DNA of 35,865 bases from Candidatus Kuenenia stuttgartensis (GTDB lineage Bacteria; Planctomycetota; Planctomycetia; Planctomycetales; Planctomycetaceae). The translations under genes were made by a program, and so were the position numbers. Positions 1 through 7,907 of the stretch are shown here, in pieces. Location: positions 1 through 35,865 of the forward strand of contig CAMDPK010000074.1 in assembly GCA_945904015.1 (NCBI GenBank), given 5' to 3'. The notes beneath the pieces are model-generated. The model was not told where the DNA came from, searched no databases, and was given only the letters and a program-made list of their open reading frames with translations. Position 1 is the first letter of the stretch, and each line of letters opens with the position of its first letter.

Positions 1-1217
1 GCCTTGATGTATCCAATATCCACCAGCCCGGCCAAGGCCGTCACCCAGAAGCGGGCCAGTGGTCCGCCGCCGGTGTCGAGTGCGAGGTGATCGCCGCTGT
101 TCTTGTCGAACCACCGTGGCGACATGACCCAAGTGTACTTCCCCTCGAAGTCGCGCTTTTGAGGCTTGGGCGCGGTCGTCTGATTCCACGGGTGCCGCTG
201 ATCGACGGGATTGCCCAACGGATCGGCCTTCACGAAGGTCTCCTCATTCTGCCAGTCGCCGTAGAAGGAACTCCCCAACAGAATCCGCAGACCCAAATTG
301 ATTTCGACAAGGTCGGTGGTGATGAGCTTGCCATCCACCACGATGCCCGGAGTGACGTACATCGCCCGACCCCACTCCGCCATTCGCGCGTACGTGTAGT
401 CGCACACATCTGGGTTGTTGAACGAACCCCAGCAGCCGAGCAGCACGCGACGGCGGCCGACCTCTTCGTAACCGGGAAGAGCTTCATAGAAGAAATCGAA
501 CAGATCGTCGTGCAGCGGGATCGACCGCTTCATGAAGTCGATGTACTTCATCAGTCGCACGAGATAGTCGTTGAAGAGTTGCACGCTGGGGACGGTGCCG
601 ACGCCTCCGGGAATCAGCAACGACGGATGGACGTGGCGGCCTTCCATCAGGCAGAACATCTCGCGTGTCAGCCGGCTCATTTGGAGGGCTTCAAGATAAA
701 AACTCCCTTTGAACGGATTGAGCGCCCGCATGATGTCGGCAATGGTGCGGAACCTATGCAGCGCGGAGTTCGGGGCCAAAGTGTTCTCGGCCCGATTGAG
801 CACGCTGGGGTTGGTCTCCCGCACCATCTGTTCGCAGAAGTCGACGCCGACCAAATTGTCCTGGAACAAATTGTGATCGAACATGTACTCGGCCGCCTCG
901 CCGAGGTTGATGATCCATTCGGCCATCGTCGGCGGCTTGATCCCAAAGGCCATGCTCTGAGCGTAACAGGCACACGTCGCGTGGTTGTCGCCGCAGATGC
1001 CGCAGATGCGGCTGGTGATGAAGTGTGCGTCGCGCGGGTCTTTCCCTTTCATGAAGACGGAATACCCACGGAAGATCGACGACGTGCTATGGCACTCGGC
1101 GACGGTGCGGTTCGCGAAGTCGATCTTCGTGTAAATCCCCAGACTGCCGACGATCCGAGTAATCGGATCCCACGACATCTCGGTGAGCTGCGGAGGTTTC
1201 TTGGATTCGTCAGACAT
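1..1217 (-). CDS. hhyL: [NiFe]-hydrogenase large subunit, group 1h type (partial, runs off left edge)
   Basis: Catalytic subunit of an uptake hydrogenase that splits H2 at a Ni-Fe(CN)2CO centre. The visible 405 residues hold the N-terminal L1 motif RICGICGDNH (Cys72, Cys75), preceded by SWDPITRIVGSLGIY and FRGYSVFMKGKDPRDAHF. As I remember the family, this wording is typical of the high-affinity group 1h (Hhy/Huc) enzymes rather than classical group 1 HyaB/HupL. The C-terminal Ni-binding CxxC and the protease-processed tail lie beyond the window edge. The ATG at 1217 has AAGGA six bases upstream. It is the last visible gene of the minus-strand operon, 98 bp behind hhyS, with a GC-rich palindrome in the gap. 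Family assignment is strong; the subgroup rests on motif recall and needs HydDB-style classification. Confidence 0.95.
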   Translation of the reverse strand, partial: MSDESKKPPQLTEMSWDPITRIVGSLGIYTKIDFANRTVAECHSTSSIFRGYSVFMKGKDPRDAHFITSRICGICGDNHATCACYAQSMAFGIKPPTMAEWIINLGEAAEYMFDHNLFQDNLVGVDFCEQMVRETNPSVLNRAENTLAPNSALHRFRTIADIMRALNPFKGSFYLEALQMSRLTREMFCLMEGRHVHPSLLIPGGVGTVPSVQLFNDYLVRLMKYIDFMKRSIPLHDDLFDFFYEALPGYEEVGRRRVLLGCWGSFNNPDVCDYTYARMAEWGRAMYVTPGIVVDGKLITTDLVEINLGLRILLGSSFYGDWQNEETFVKADPLGNPVDQRHPWNQTTAPKPQKRDFEGKYTWVMSPRWFDKNSGDHLALDTGGGPLARFWVTALAGLVDIGYIK

Positions 1218-1235
1218 GAGAGTTCCTTCCATCAA

Positions 1236-1300
1236 ATCAGCCGCAGGGCGCTAGCCCCGGTTCGCGGCGCACCAACCGGGGCTAGCGCCCTGCGGCTGAT
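1236..1300. repeat. REP-like palindrome, family G (hhyS-hhyL junction)
   Basis: Two perfect 27-base inverted arms (1236-1262 and 1274-1300) beginning ATCAGCCGCAGGGCGCTAGC, around an 11-base loop. Each arm contains the small self-complementary GGGCGCTAGCCC. Diverged copies occur at 18462-18519 and at the right edge (35822-35865). It lies between hhyS and hhyL and could form a strong hairpin in the operon transcript. Confidence 0.9.
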
Positions 1301-1315
1301 GGAATAAGAAATCGC

Positions 1316-2371
1316 TCACGGAGCGCCGGTGGGAGCGAGACTAACATCGGGGCTTCGCCACACCGGCTCGCGGTTCATCGACGCCTGCGTGAACCCGCGC
1401 AACGCGCGGACTGTGTTGCCATACAAACTCACCGCGCTGGTCGAGAGTTTGGCGCCGGGAGGTTCATCCATGAAGGGCATGAACTTGTCCGGGAAGCCGG
1501 GCATCGCGCAACCGATGCAGGGGCCGCCAACGTTCGCGCAACCGCCGACGCCGTTCATCCAGCCGCGCTTCCCGACGTTGCACTGCACCACCGGTCCCCA
1601 GCAGCCCAGCTTGACGATGCACAGCGGCGAGCCGTACTCGTCCGCGAACTCCGCCTGCTCGTACCGCCCACCGCGATCGCAGCCTTCATGCACCGTTTGG
1701 CCAAACAACCACGTCGGCCGCAGCAGCTCATCGAGCGGAATCATCGGAGCGGTGCCCGCCGCTTGGCGCAACAGATAGAGCAACGTCTCCATGTAATTGT
1801 CCGGCTGCACGGGGCAACCGGGGACGCACACGATGGGAATGTCGGTTTTCGATTTCCACTCCCAGCCGAGGTAATCGGGCAGTCCCATGCAGCCGGTGGG
1901 GTTCCCTTCCATCGCGTGGATGCCGCCATACGTCGCACACGTACCGGCAGCCATCACGGCCCAGGCATTCGGCGCGATCCGGTCGATCCAATCACAGGTG
2001 GGGATCGGCTGCCCGGTCGTCTTGTCAGTTCCGAAGGCGGCCCAGTAACCCTCAGTCTTGTTCTTCTCGTTGGGGATCGAGCCTTCGACAACCAGAACGA
2101 ACGGATCGAGCCGGCCTTCCGCAGCGCGGTAACAGAAATCGAGAAACTCGTTGCCGTTTTCGTAAGCCAACACCGGGTTGTGGAAATGCACTTTCGGAAT
2201 GCCGGGAATCAATCCCAGCACCAGATCTTCCAGGCTCGGCTGAGTCGCCGCGGTGATCGACACCGTATCGCCGTCGCAGCCAAGTCCGGCAGTGATCCAG
2301 AGCACATGCAGCTCTTCAATGGCCGGCGGACGTTGCGGGTTTGGCATCGTGATTTGTACGAGCTGTGGCAT
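1316..2371 (-). CDS. hhyS: [NiFe]-hydrogenase small subunit, group 1h type
   Basis: Electron-transfer subunit carrying three Fe-S clusters and partnering the large subunit just downstream. There is no Tat signal peptide, which suits the cytoplasm-facing group 1h enzymes. The proximal-cluster motif is GLGCDGD: Cys32 is kept, but the position normally Cys is Asp35. This 3Cys-1Asp ligation is known from the actinobacterial-type hydrogenase of Ralstonia. Further cluster ligands are visible in AAGTCATYGG, CVPGCPVQPDNY, HEGCDRGG, LCIVKLGCWGP and GGCANVGGPCIGC. Two ATGs are possible: 2377 has AAGGA touching it, while 2371 has AAGGA six bases upstream, so I prefer 2371 (351 aa). A REP-like hairpin ends 10-16 bases upstream of the start, so ribosome access could be affected by it. 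Confidence 0.95.
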   Translation of the reverse strand: MPQLVQITMPNPQRPPAIEELHVLWITAGLGCDGDTVSITAATQPSLEDLVLGLIPGIPKVHFHNPVLAYENGNEFLDFCYRAAEGRLDPFVLVVEGSIPNEKNKTEGYWAAFGTDKTTGQPIPTCDWIDRIAPNAWAVMAAGTCATYGGIHAMEGNPTGCMGLPDYLGWEWKSKTDIPIVCVPGCPVQPDNYMETLLYLLRQAAGTAPMIPLDELLRPTWLFGQTVHEGCDRGGRYEQAEFADEYGSPLCIVKLGCWGPVVQCNVGKRGWMNGVGGCANVGGPCIGCAMPGFPDKFMPFMDEPPGAKLSTSAVSLYGNTVRALRGFTQASMNREPVWRSPDVSLAPTGAP

Positions 2372-2386
2372 GTCCATTCCTTTCTT

Positions 2387-2415
2387 GTAGCCACGCTCGC
2401 CAAGAGCGTGGCTAC
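2387..2415. repeat. REP-like hairpin, family A, single unit (hypE-hhyS junction)
   Basis: 29-base hairpin: GTAG, then CCACGCTC, a short loop, GAGCGTGG, and CTAC. It is the single-unit form of the family that occurs as head-to-head pairs at 3553, 4753 and 6032. It lies immediately upstream of the hhyS ribosome-binding site. Confidence 0.88.
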
Positions 2416-2438
2416 TCCGCGATCAATACGGCTTCAAC

Positions 2439-3512
2439 TTAGCAAATCCGTGGCAACTGTTCTCCTGCAAGCAGATTGACGATCCGCTCGCCTCCCAGCG
2501 GCGATCTCATGGTCACAAGTCCGGGATGCTCCGCGACCACGTCGCCGATGATCGCCGCGTTGCGGCCGAGCGGATGCTCACGCATCACTTCCAGCAACCG
2601 CTCGGCGTCGGCGGCAGGTACGACGGCGATCAGCTTACCTTCGTTGGCGACATACAGCGGATCGAGTCCCAGCATCTCGCAGGCCGCTCGCACTTCTCGG
2701 CGGAGCGGGATCGCCGATTCCAAAAGTTTGACTCCCACCTGCGACGCGGCCGCCAGTTCATTCACGGCGCTCGACAGTCCGCCTCGTGTCGGATCGCGCA
2801 TGCAGCGGACTGTCGGGCAATTCTTCAGGATCGCTTGAGTCAAACTCACGAGTGAAGCGGTATCGCTCTCAAGGGCCGTCTCGAATTCGATTCCCTCGCG
2901 GACCGACATGATCGCAATGCCGTGATCACCGATCGTGCCGGAAACCAGCACGCGGTCGCCGGGACGCGCCGAGTGGATCGACAACTGGCGTCCGGCCGGG
3001 ACCAAGCCGATGCCGGAAGTCGTGATAAAAACCTGATCTCCCTTGCCGCGATCGACGACCTTCGTGTCACCGGTGACGAGCATCACACCGGACTCGTCAC
3101 ACGCGGCGCGCATCGACGCGACGATCCGCTCCAAGTCCTTCAACGGAAGACCTTCTTCGAGAATGAACGCGGCGGACAAGAACAGCGGCTGAGCGCCACC
3201 CACGGCCAGATCATTCACCGTCCCGTGAATCGAAAGGCATCCAATATCACCGCCCGGAAAAAAGAGGGGCCGCACGACATACGAGTCGGTCGTGAACGCG
3301 AGCCGCTGACCGCTTCCCGCGTGAAGGCCGCTGATGCTGAGCGTCGCTTGATCTTCGAGTGCCGACAGCACGTCGTTGCGAAAGGCAGGCAGGAATATCC
3401 CTTGGATGAGGTCGGCGGTCAGCCGTCCTCCGCTGCCGTGCCCCAGCAGAATCTTCTCGTGCCGGCTGACCGGCAGAGGGCAATTCAATTCAAACGATTG
3501 CCGTTCAGACAC
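2439..3512 (-). CDS. hypE: Hydrogenase maturation factor HypE (carbamoyl dehydratase)
   Basis: HypE receives a carbamoyl group from HypF on its C-terminal cysteine and dehydrates it with ATP to a thiocyanate, the source of the CN ligands of the Ni-Fe site. The 357-residue protein has the PurM/AIR-synthase-like fold: LLGHGSGGRL near the N terminus, TTDSYVVRPLFFPGGDIG, LVTGDTKVVDRGKGD, and RDPTRGGLSSAVNELA. It ends with the diagnostic PRIC, so the carbamoylated cysteine is the last residue. The start is a GTG at 3512 with no clear Shine-Dalgarno sequence; no better in-frame start lies nearby and homologous sequence begins about 20 residues in. It sits between hypD and hhyS, separated from each by a REP-like palindrome. 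Confidence 0.96.
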   Translation of the reverse strand: MSERQSFELNCPLPVSRHEKILLGHGSGGRLTADLIQGIFLPAFRNDVLSALEDQATLSISGLHAGSGQRLAFTTDSYVVRPLFFPGGDIGCLSIHGTVNDLAVGGAQPLFLSAAFILEEGLPLKDLERIVASMRAACDESGVMLVTGDTKVVDRGKGDQVFITTSGIGLVPAGRQLSIHSARPGDRVLVSGTIGDHGIAIMSVREGIEFETALESDTASLVSLTQAILKNCPTVRCMRDPTRGGLSSAVNELAAASQVGVKLLESAIPLRREVRAACEMLGLDPLYVANEGKLIAVVPAADAERLLEVMREHPLGRNAAIIGDVVAEHPGLVTMRSPLGGERIVNLLAGEQLPRIC

Positions 3513-3552
3513 GACGATGACTTTCTACTCGAACCATCAGCCGGAACTTCTT

Positions 3553-3617
3553 GTAGCCACGTTCGCCAGAACGTGGGGCTTTCACCGGTTTCCCCACGTT
3601 CTGGCGAACGTGGCTAC
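3553..3617. repeat. REP-like inverted pair, family A (hypD-hypE junction)
   Basis: Head-to-head pair of GTAGCCACGTTCGCC... units. The arms differ from the other copies by GTTC/GAAC instead of GCTC/GAGC, with matching changes on both sides of each stem, so pairing is kept. The minus-strand hypD stop codon TAG (3616-3614) is inside the right-hand GTAG. Confidence 0.9.
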
Positions 3618-4741
3618 GGTTTTGAAATCACTTCTAGGGAAACCTGTTCCGCTCGATGGAATCGTCCGTAATGAAAATACGCCGCGCACGCTCCCTCCGA
3701 CGAAACCATCGTCGCGCCGAGTGGTTTGTCGGGCGTGCATTGAGTCCTGAACGCCGGGCATTCATGCGGCTTCTTGAGGCCTTGCAGAATCTGGCCGCTG
3801 ATGCAGACGCTCGCTTCGCTGATCTCCACCATCGTTTCGGGAAAGCGCTGCTCGGCATCAAAGGCCGCGAACTCCGATCGCAGCCGGAAGCCGCTCTGCG
3901 GGATGAGTCCGATGCCGCGCCACTTCCGATCGGTGATCTCAAACACCTCGCTCAACAACTCGCGAGCACGTTGATTCCCTTCGCGACGAACGGCCCGCAC
4001 ATACTGGTTGACGACGCCCGTGCGACCTTCCTCCAGCAGGCAGACGCATTGATAGATCCCTTCCAGCAGGTCGAGCGGCTCAAAGCCAGTGACCACGATC
4101 GGAATCTGAAATTTGTCCGCCAGCGGTTCGTACTCTTCATAGCCCATCACCGCGCAGACATGCCCCGCCGCCAGAAAACCTTGAACGCGGTTGAGCGGCG
4201 AGGACAACAGCGCCGTCATCGCCGGAGGGACCAGCACATGCGAGACAAGCACTGCAAAGTTTTCGAGACCGCGACGCTTCGCCTGCCAGACGGCCATCGC
4301 GTTGGCCGGTGCCGTCGTCTCGAATCCAACGGCGAAGAACACGACCGTGCGATCTGGAGAATTCTCGGCCAACCGCAAGCAGTCGAGCGGCGAATAGACC
4401 ACACGCACATCGCCCCCCGCCGCCTTGACGGTCAACAGATCGTGTTTCGTCCCCGGCACGCGGAGCATGTCACCGAACGAACAGAAAATCACATCGGGCC
4501 GCGAGGCGATCCCAATCGCTCGGTCGATCAATTCCACGGGAGTCACGCAGACGGGGCAACCGGGACCATGCACCAGCGAAATTTCCGGTGGCAGCAATTC
4601 GTCGATTCCGTACTTGATGATGGTGTGGCTCTGCCCGCCGCAGATTTCCATCAACGTCCAGGGTTTCGTCGTCACCCGAAAGATCATCTGCCGCAGTTTT
4701 TCAGCAGCAACCGGGTCGCGGTATTCGTCAAGGAATTTCAT
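3614..4741 (-). CDS. hypD: Hydrogenase maturation factor HypD
   Basis: HypD carries a [4Fe-4S] cluster and works with HypC as the scaffold on which the Fe(CN)2CO unit is built. The 375-residue length is normal. Family motifs are present: MEICGGQSHT (Cys34), HGPGCPVCVTP (Cys62, Cys65), FFAVGFETTAP and VTGFEPLDLLEGIY, with further C-terminal cysteines (HECPAFRTQCTPDKPLGA, VSSEGACAAYFHY). I chose ATG 4741, which has GGAG seven bases upstream; a longer reading would only translate the upstream palindrome. The TAG stop (3616-3614) is the beginning of the next REP-like palindrome, so the element defines the C terminus. Confidence 0.97.
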   Translation of the reverse strand: MKFLDEYRDPVAAEKLRQMIFRVTTKPWTLMEICGGQSHTIIKYGIDELLPPEISLVHGPGCPVCVTPVELIDRAIGIASRPDVIFCSFGDMLRVPGTKHDLLTVKAAGGDVRVVYSPLDCLRLAENSPDRTVVFFAVGFETTAPANAMAVWQAKRRGLENFAVLVSHVLVPPAMTALLSSPLNRVQGFLAAGHVCAVMGYEEYEPLADKFQIPIVVTGFEPLDLLEGIYQCVCLLEEGRTGVVNQYVRAVRREGNQRARELLSEVFEITDRKWRGIGLIPQSGFRLRSEFAAFDAEQRFPETMVEISEASVCISGQILQGLKKPHECPAFRTQCTPDKPLGATMVSSEGACAAYFHYGRFHRAEQVSLEVISKP

Positions 4742-4752
4742 CACCGCGCTCC

Positions 4753-4818
4753 GTAGCCACGCTCGCCAGAGCGTGGGCCGTCGATACGACACTCCCACGC
4801 TCTGGCGAGCGTGGCTAC
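4753..4818. repeat. REP-like inverted pair, family A (hypC-hypD junction)
   Basis: Head-to-head pair of GTAG plus CCACGCTC-GCCA-GAGCGTGG hairpins. Its right edge supplies the TAG stop of hypC (4817-4815). Its left edge is followed directly by the GGAG ribosome-binding site of hypD. Confidence 0.9.
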
Positions 4819-5084
4819 CGGTCCTTCATCTCTGACTCGCTGCCTTCTTCGATCTCTCGCAACTCGTTCATCCGAGCCAGGAAGGCAAACACTTGTTGCG
4901 CTTCCGCCTCATCAATCCGTGAAAGAGCGAAGCCAACATGCACCAGCGTGTAGTCCCCGACGATCAATTCGGGAAGCGTTTCGAGGCAGACCCGTTTGAG
5001 GACTCCGCCGAAGTCGACTTTGCCCATCAACAGATCGTGCTCGCGATAAACCTCGACAACTCGTCCTGGGATTCCGAGGCACAT
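4815..5084 (-). CDS. hypC: Hydrogenase maturation chaperone HypC/HybG family
   Basis: HypC is a small chaperone that binds the Fe(CN)2CO group with its second residue, a cysteine left at the N terminus after Met removal, and delivers it to the large subunit. The 89-residue product starts MCLGIPGRVVEVY, the diagnostic family start, so the ATG at 5084 is firm although no good Shine-Dalgarno is visible. The core GKVDFGGVLKRVCLETLPE and VGDYTLVHVGFALSRIDE are typical. The acidic tail (ELREIEEGSESEMKDR) is slightly longer than usual, and its TAG stop at 4817-4815 comes from the adjacent palindrome. It lies between hypF and hypD; a 48-bp perfect palindrome separates it from hypF. Confidence 0.95.
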   Translation of the reverse strand: MCLGIPGRVVEVYREHDLLMGKVDFGGVLKRVCLETLPELIVGDYTLVHVGFALSRIDEAEAQQVFAFLARMNELREIEEGSESEMKDR

Positions 5085-5116
5085 GCGTTGACCGTGCGTT
5101 CTGTGTTTCAAATTCC

Positions 5117-5164
5117 GTAGGTTGGGACTCCGTCCCGACCGGTCGGGACGGAGTCCCAACCTAC
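5117..5164. repeat. Perfect 48-bp palindrome, family B (hypF-hypC junction)
   Basis: A perfect 2 x 24-base palindrome, GTAGGTTGGGACTCCGTCCC followed by GACC and its reverse complement. It is identical to the copy at 7526-7573. The hypF stop TAG (5163-5161) is part of its right GTAG. Confidence 0.92.
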
Positions 5165-7512
5165 GCCAAAGCCACATTCGCATCTTCACCGTTCTGTGCG
5201 GCAGCCGCAATCGCCAACTGACCGAGCGACAAACCCCCGTCGTTCGGCGGCACGCGCTGATGGCGATAGACGCGGAAACCGTCATCACTCAAACGCTGAA
5301 TGGTTTCGCTCAGCAACAGCGCGTTCATGAACACACCGCCGCTGAGTGCGACCACATTCAATCCCGTCTGCTTCCGAGTTTGGTCGCAGACGTGCGAGAT
5401 GACGTCGACGAGCGTCGAATGAAACCGACGCGCAATCGTCGCGGGACCAACGCCGCGGTTTACATCGGCGGCGACCGCGACGATCAACGGGCGGAGGTCG
5501 ATCTGCCACGGAGTTGAATGCGCGGCGTCCTCCGGCGCGACGAGATCGAATGGATACGTTCCGTCGGCAGAGACTTCAGCCGCGAGCCATTCGAGTTCCA
5601 TCGCCGCTTGACCTTCGTATTCGACGCGATGTCGCACGCCGGAGAGTGCTGCCACTCCGTCGAACAACCGGCCGATGCTGGAGGTGGGCTGCGTGTTGAA
5701 TCGTCGCGAGATCATCCGCTTGACCGCGGTGACGAATCGCTGCGGCAGATCCCGCGCGAATACGGAACAATCAACTCCGGCATCGGACAAGTACGAGACC
5801 GCCATCCGCCACGGTTCTCGAATCGCCAGGTCTCCGCCCGGCAGAGGGACATAACGCAGATGAGCGGCTCGTCGAAAACCACGAAAATCCCCAACGAGAA
5901 ACTCGCCGCCCCAAACCGCGCCGTCGCTGCCGAAGCCGCTGCCATCGAAGATGACGCCGATTGCGGGTTCGTTCAAACCATGCTCGGCAAGGCAACTGGC
6001 CAAGTGCGCGTGATGATGTTGGACCGCCAGAGTAGCCACGCTCGCCAGAGCGTGGGCTTGTCTGGCGCGTCCCACGCTCTGGCGAGCGTGGCTACGGTCG
6101 ATGGCATACCGAGTCGATTGATAGTCCGGGTGCATGTCATGCACGATGACTTCCGGTTCGATCGCGAAGAGCTGTTGAAAATGCTGAATCGCATCGGCGT
6201 AGGCTTGATAGGTGGCGAATTGATCCAAGTCTCCCAGATGCTGGCTGAGAAACGCATGTCGTCCTCGCCCCAGTGCGAAGGTGACTTTCAGTTGCCCACC
6301 CAGAGCCAACGTCGGCCGCGAGCAAGTCACCGGAAGTGCGATCGGCTCCGGCGCACGGCCGCGCGACCTCCGCAAGGGCAGTTCCAGCCCGGCCACGATT
6401 CGCGTCACCGTGTCATCGCACCGTGTATGAATCGGGCGATTATGGACGACGAAGAAATCGGCTTTGCCACGCAATTGGTTCAGCGCCGTTTCATCCTGGT
6501 AGGCGATCGGTTCGTCACGAACGTTGCCGCTCGTCATGACCAGCGGCATACCGTCGAGCGCATCGAGCAACACATGATGAAGCGGGCTGTACGGCAGCAT
6601 GATCCCCAGGCACGGATTCCGTGGAGCCACGGCGTCCGCCACGGCCGCGTCGGTTTTCCGTCGCAATAACACGATCGGTCTGGCGGGTGAAGTCAGCAAC
6701 GCCGCTTCTTCGGGAGACACCTCGCAGAGTTTCTGCGCCGCCGCAAGATTCGCGACCATGACGGCGAACGACTTCGCATCGCGGTGCTTTCGTACCCGCA
6801 GCAAAGCCACGGCAGGCTCATTCCTGGCGTCGCAGGCGAGATGAAAACCGCCAAGCCCCTTCACCGCGCCGATCATTCCGTCCTTGATCGCCGCGGCCGC
6901 GAAGGTGATTGGGGCCGCGGCGCGGATCGGTTCACCGTGTTGATTGAGGACCGTGAGTTGCGGACCGCATTTCGGGCAGGCGATTGGCTGAGCATGGAAT
7001 CGGCGGTCGGCCGGATCTTCGTATTCCCGGCGGCAGTCGTCGCACATCAAGAATCCAGCCATCGAAGTCCGTTCGCGATCGTACGGGGCCGCGACGATGA
7101 TCGTGAACCGGGGACCGCAATTCGTGCAGTTGAGCAACGGGTAGCGGAACCGGCGATCTTTGGGATCGAACAATTCGGCGAGGCATTCGTCACAGGTGGC
7201 GATATCGGGCGAGATGAAGATGGCATCCGCGGCCGACTCTTCGCTCAGCTCAATCGAGAATGTCCGCTCGCTGAGTTCCGCTTGTGAGGCCCACGTCACC
7301 TCATCGATCTGAGCCAACGGCGGCGGCCGCGTCATCAATTCATTCACAAACCCGTCGAGCGCGGCGACGTCCCCTTCGATCTCAATCAGAACTCGTCCGC
7401 TTTGATTTCGAACGCTTCCGCCGAGGTCGAATCGCCGAGCCAACTCGTGGACGAACGGACGAAAGCCGACGCCCTGAACGATCCCACGGACATAGACCAC
7501 ACGTCGCGGCAC
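5161..7512 (-). CDS. hypF: Carbamoyltransferase HypF with an in-frame REP insertion
   Basis: HypF makes carbamoyl-adenylate from carbamoyl phosphate and ATP and passes the carbamoyl group to HypE. Domains in order: acylphosphatase (residues about 4-90, VRGIVQGVGFRPF), two HypF zinc fingers (Cys107/110 with 129/132; Cys157/160 with 179/182), a YrdC-like domain (about 200-385) and a Kae1-like domain with VQHHHAHLAS, IFDGSGFGSDGAVWGGEF and LSGGVFMNALL. I chose GTG 7512, six bases after GGAG; a TTG at 7524 is the alternative. Residues about 473-494 are encoded by a 64-bp REP-like palindrome (6032-6095) placed just before VQHHHAH, without breaking the frame. The TAG stop (5163-5161) is the edge of another palindrome. 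First gene of the visible hydrogenase operon. Confidence 0.96.
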   Translation of the reverse strand: MPRRVVYVRGIVQGVGFRPFVHELARRFDLGGSVRNQSGRVLIEIEGDVAALDGFVNELMTRPPPLAQIDEVTWASQAELSERTFSIELSEESAADAIFISPDIATCDECLAELFDPKDRRFRYPLLNCTNCGPRFTIIVAAPYDRERTSMAGFLMCDDCRREYEDPADRRFHAQPIACPKCGPQLTVLNQHGEPIRAAAPITFAAAAIKDGMIGAVKGLGGFHLACDARNEPAVALLRVRKHRDAKSFAVMVANLAAAQKLCEVSPEEAALLTSPARPIVLLRRKTDAAVADAVAPRNPCLGIMLPYSPLHHVLLDALDGMPLVMTSGNVRDEPIAYQDETALNQLRGKADFFVVHNRPIHTRCDDTVTRIVAGLELPLRRSRGRAPEPIALPVTCSRPTLALGGQLKVTFALGRGRHAFLSQHLGDLDQFATYQAYADAIQHFQQLFAIEPEVIVHDMHPDYQSTRYAIDRSHARQSVGRARQAHALASVATLAVQHHHAHLASCLAEHGLNEPAIGVIFDGSGFGSDGAVWGGEFLVGDFRGFRRAAHLRYVPLPGGDLAIREPWRMAVSYLSDAGVDCSVFARDLPQRFVTAVKRMISRRFNTQPTSSIGRLFDGVAALSGVRHRVEYEGQAAMELEWLAAEVSADGTYPFDLVAPEDAAHSTPWQIDLRPLIVAVAADVNRGVGPATIARRFHSTLVDVISHVCDQTRKQTGLNVVALSGGVFMNALLLSETIQRLSDDGFRVYRHQRVPPNDGGLSLGQLAIAAAAQNGEDANVALA
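6032..6095. repeat. REP-like inverted pair, family A, inside hypF
   Basis: 25-base arms (6032-6056 and 6071-6095), GTAGCCACGCTCGCC... and its complement, with a 14-base centre. Same family as 4753-4818, but here wholly inside the hypF coding sequence. Read from hypF it encodes a basic, Ala/Ser-rich stretch starting RSHARQSVGRARQAHALASV. Confidence 0.92.
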
Positions 7513-7525
7513 AGGTAGCTCCAAA

Positions 7526-7573
7526 GTAGGTTGGGACTCCGTCCCGACCGGTCGGGACGGAGTCCCAACCTAC
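7526..7573. repeat. Perfect 48-bp palindrome, family B (upstream of hypF)
   Basis: Same 48-base perfect palindrome as 5117-5164. It lies just upstream of the hypF start region, where it occupies the normal place of a 5' leader, 13 bases before the preferred GTG start. Confidence 0.92.
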
Positions 7574-7907
7574 AAGGCAAGTCTATTGGCGGCCACGGTT
7601 GCACTGCGATTGCACAGGCCGGTGTGCTCCACGCGAACAGTTGCCGACGGGCGGCCGACCGTCGCCATTGTCCACATCCCGAACACGACTGCTGAGCGAT
7701 CCGAGATTTTGCCGCGAGACAAATTCCGCAAGCGGCGTTTTTCGCTCGTATTGCCGAGGTTCAACGTGCGTTGAACGTCCCGATGTGAGCGATTCCGTCG
7801 AATCTTCGACGCACCGGCATTTGAGTTGCCTAAACGACATCTCGACCCCTGTAGGTCGGCCTTTCCAGGCCGACGCCATCGAAAACCTCTTGATAAGGAA
7901 TAAGACG
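7574..7907. other. Divergent intergenic region between hypF and the peroxiredoxin gene
   Basis: 334 bp without a convincing gene. It must contain the promoters of the hydrogenase operon and of the plus-strand peroxiredoxin gene, but I could not point to clear -35/-10 boxes. It contains one small hairpin (7851-7874) and, at 7895-7899, the AAGGA ribosome-binding site of the peroxiredoxin gene. Reading frames that run through it look like non-coding extensions. Confidence 0.6.
7851..7874. repeat. REP-like hairpin, family H
   Basis: GTAG followed by GTCGGCCT-TTCC-AGGCCGAC, a perfect 8-bp stem with a 4-base loop. It has the same GTAG-plus-hairpin plan as the other families but is a single unit. 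It lies in the leader of the peroxiredoxin gene. Confidence 0.75.

Noticed and set aside
87..1307. 406-codon plus-strand frame over the hydrogenase large subunit
   Set aside because: The minus strand encodes the large subunit with its L1 motif; the plus frame has no recognisable domain and runs into the palindrome.
7599..7907. N-terminal extension of the peroxiredoxin frame
   Set aside because: The extension has no protein-like pattern; ATG 7908 has a good ribosome-binding site and starts a signal peptide.
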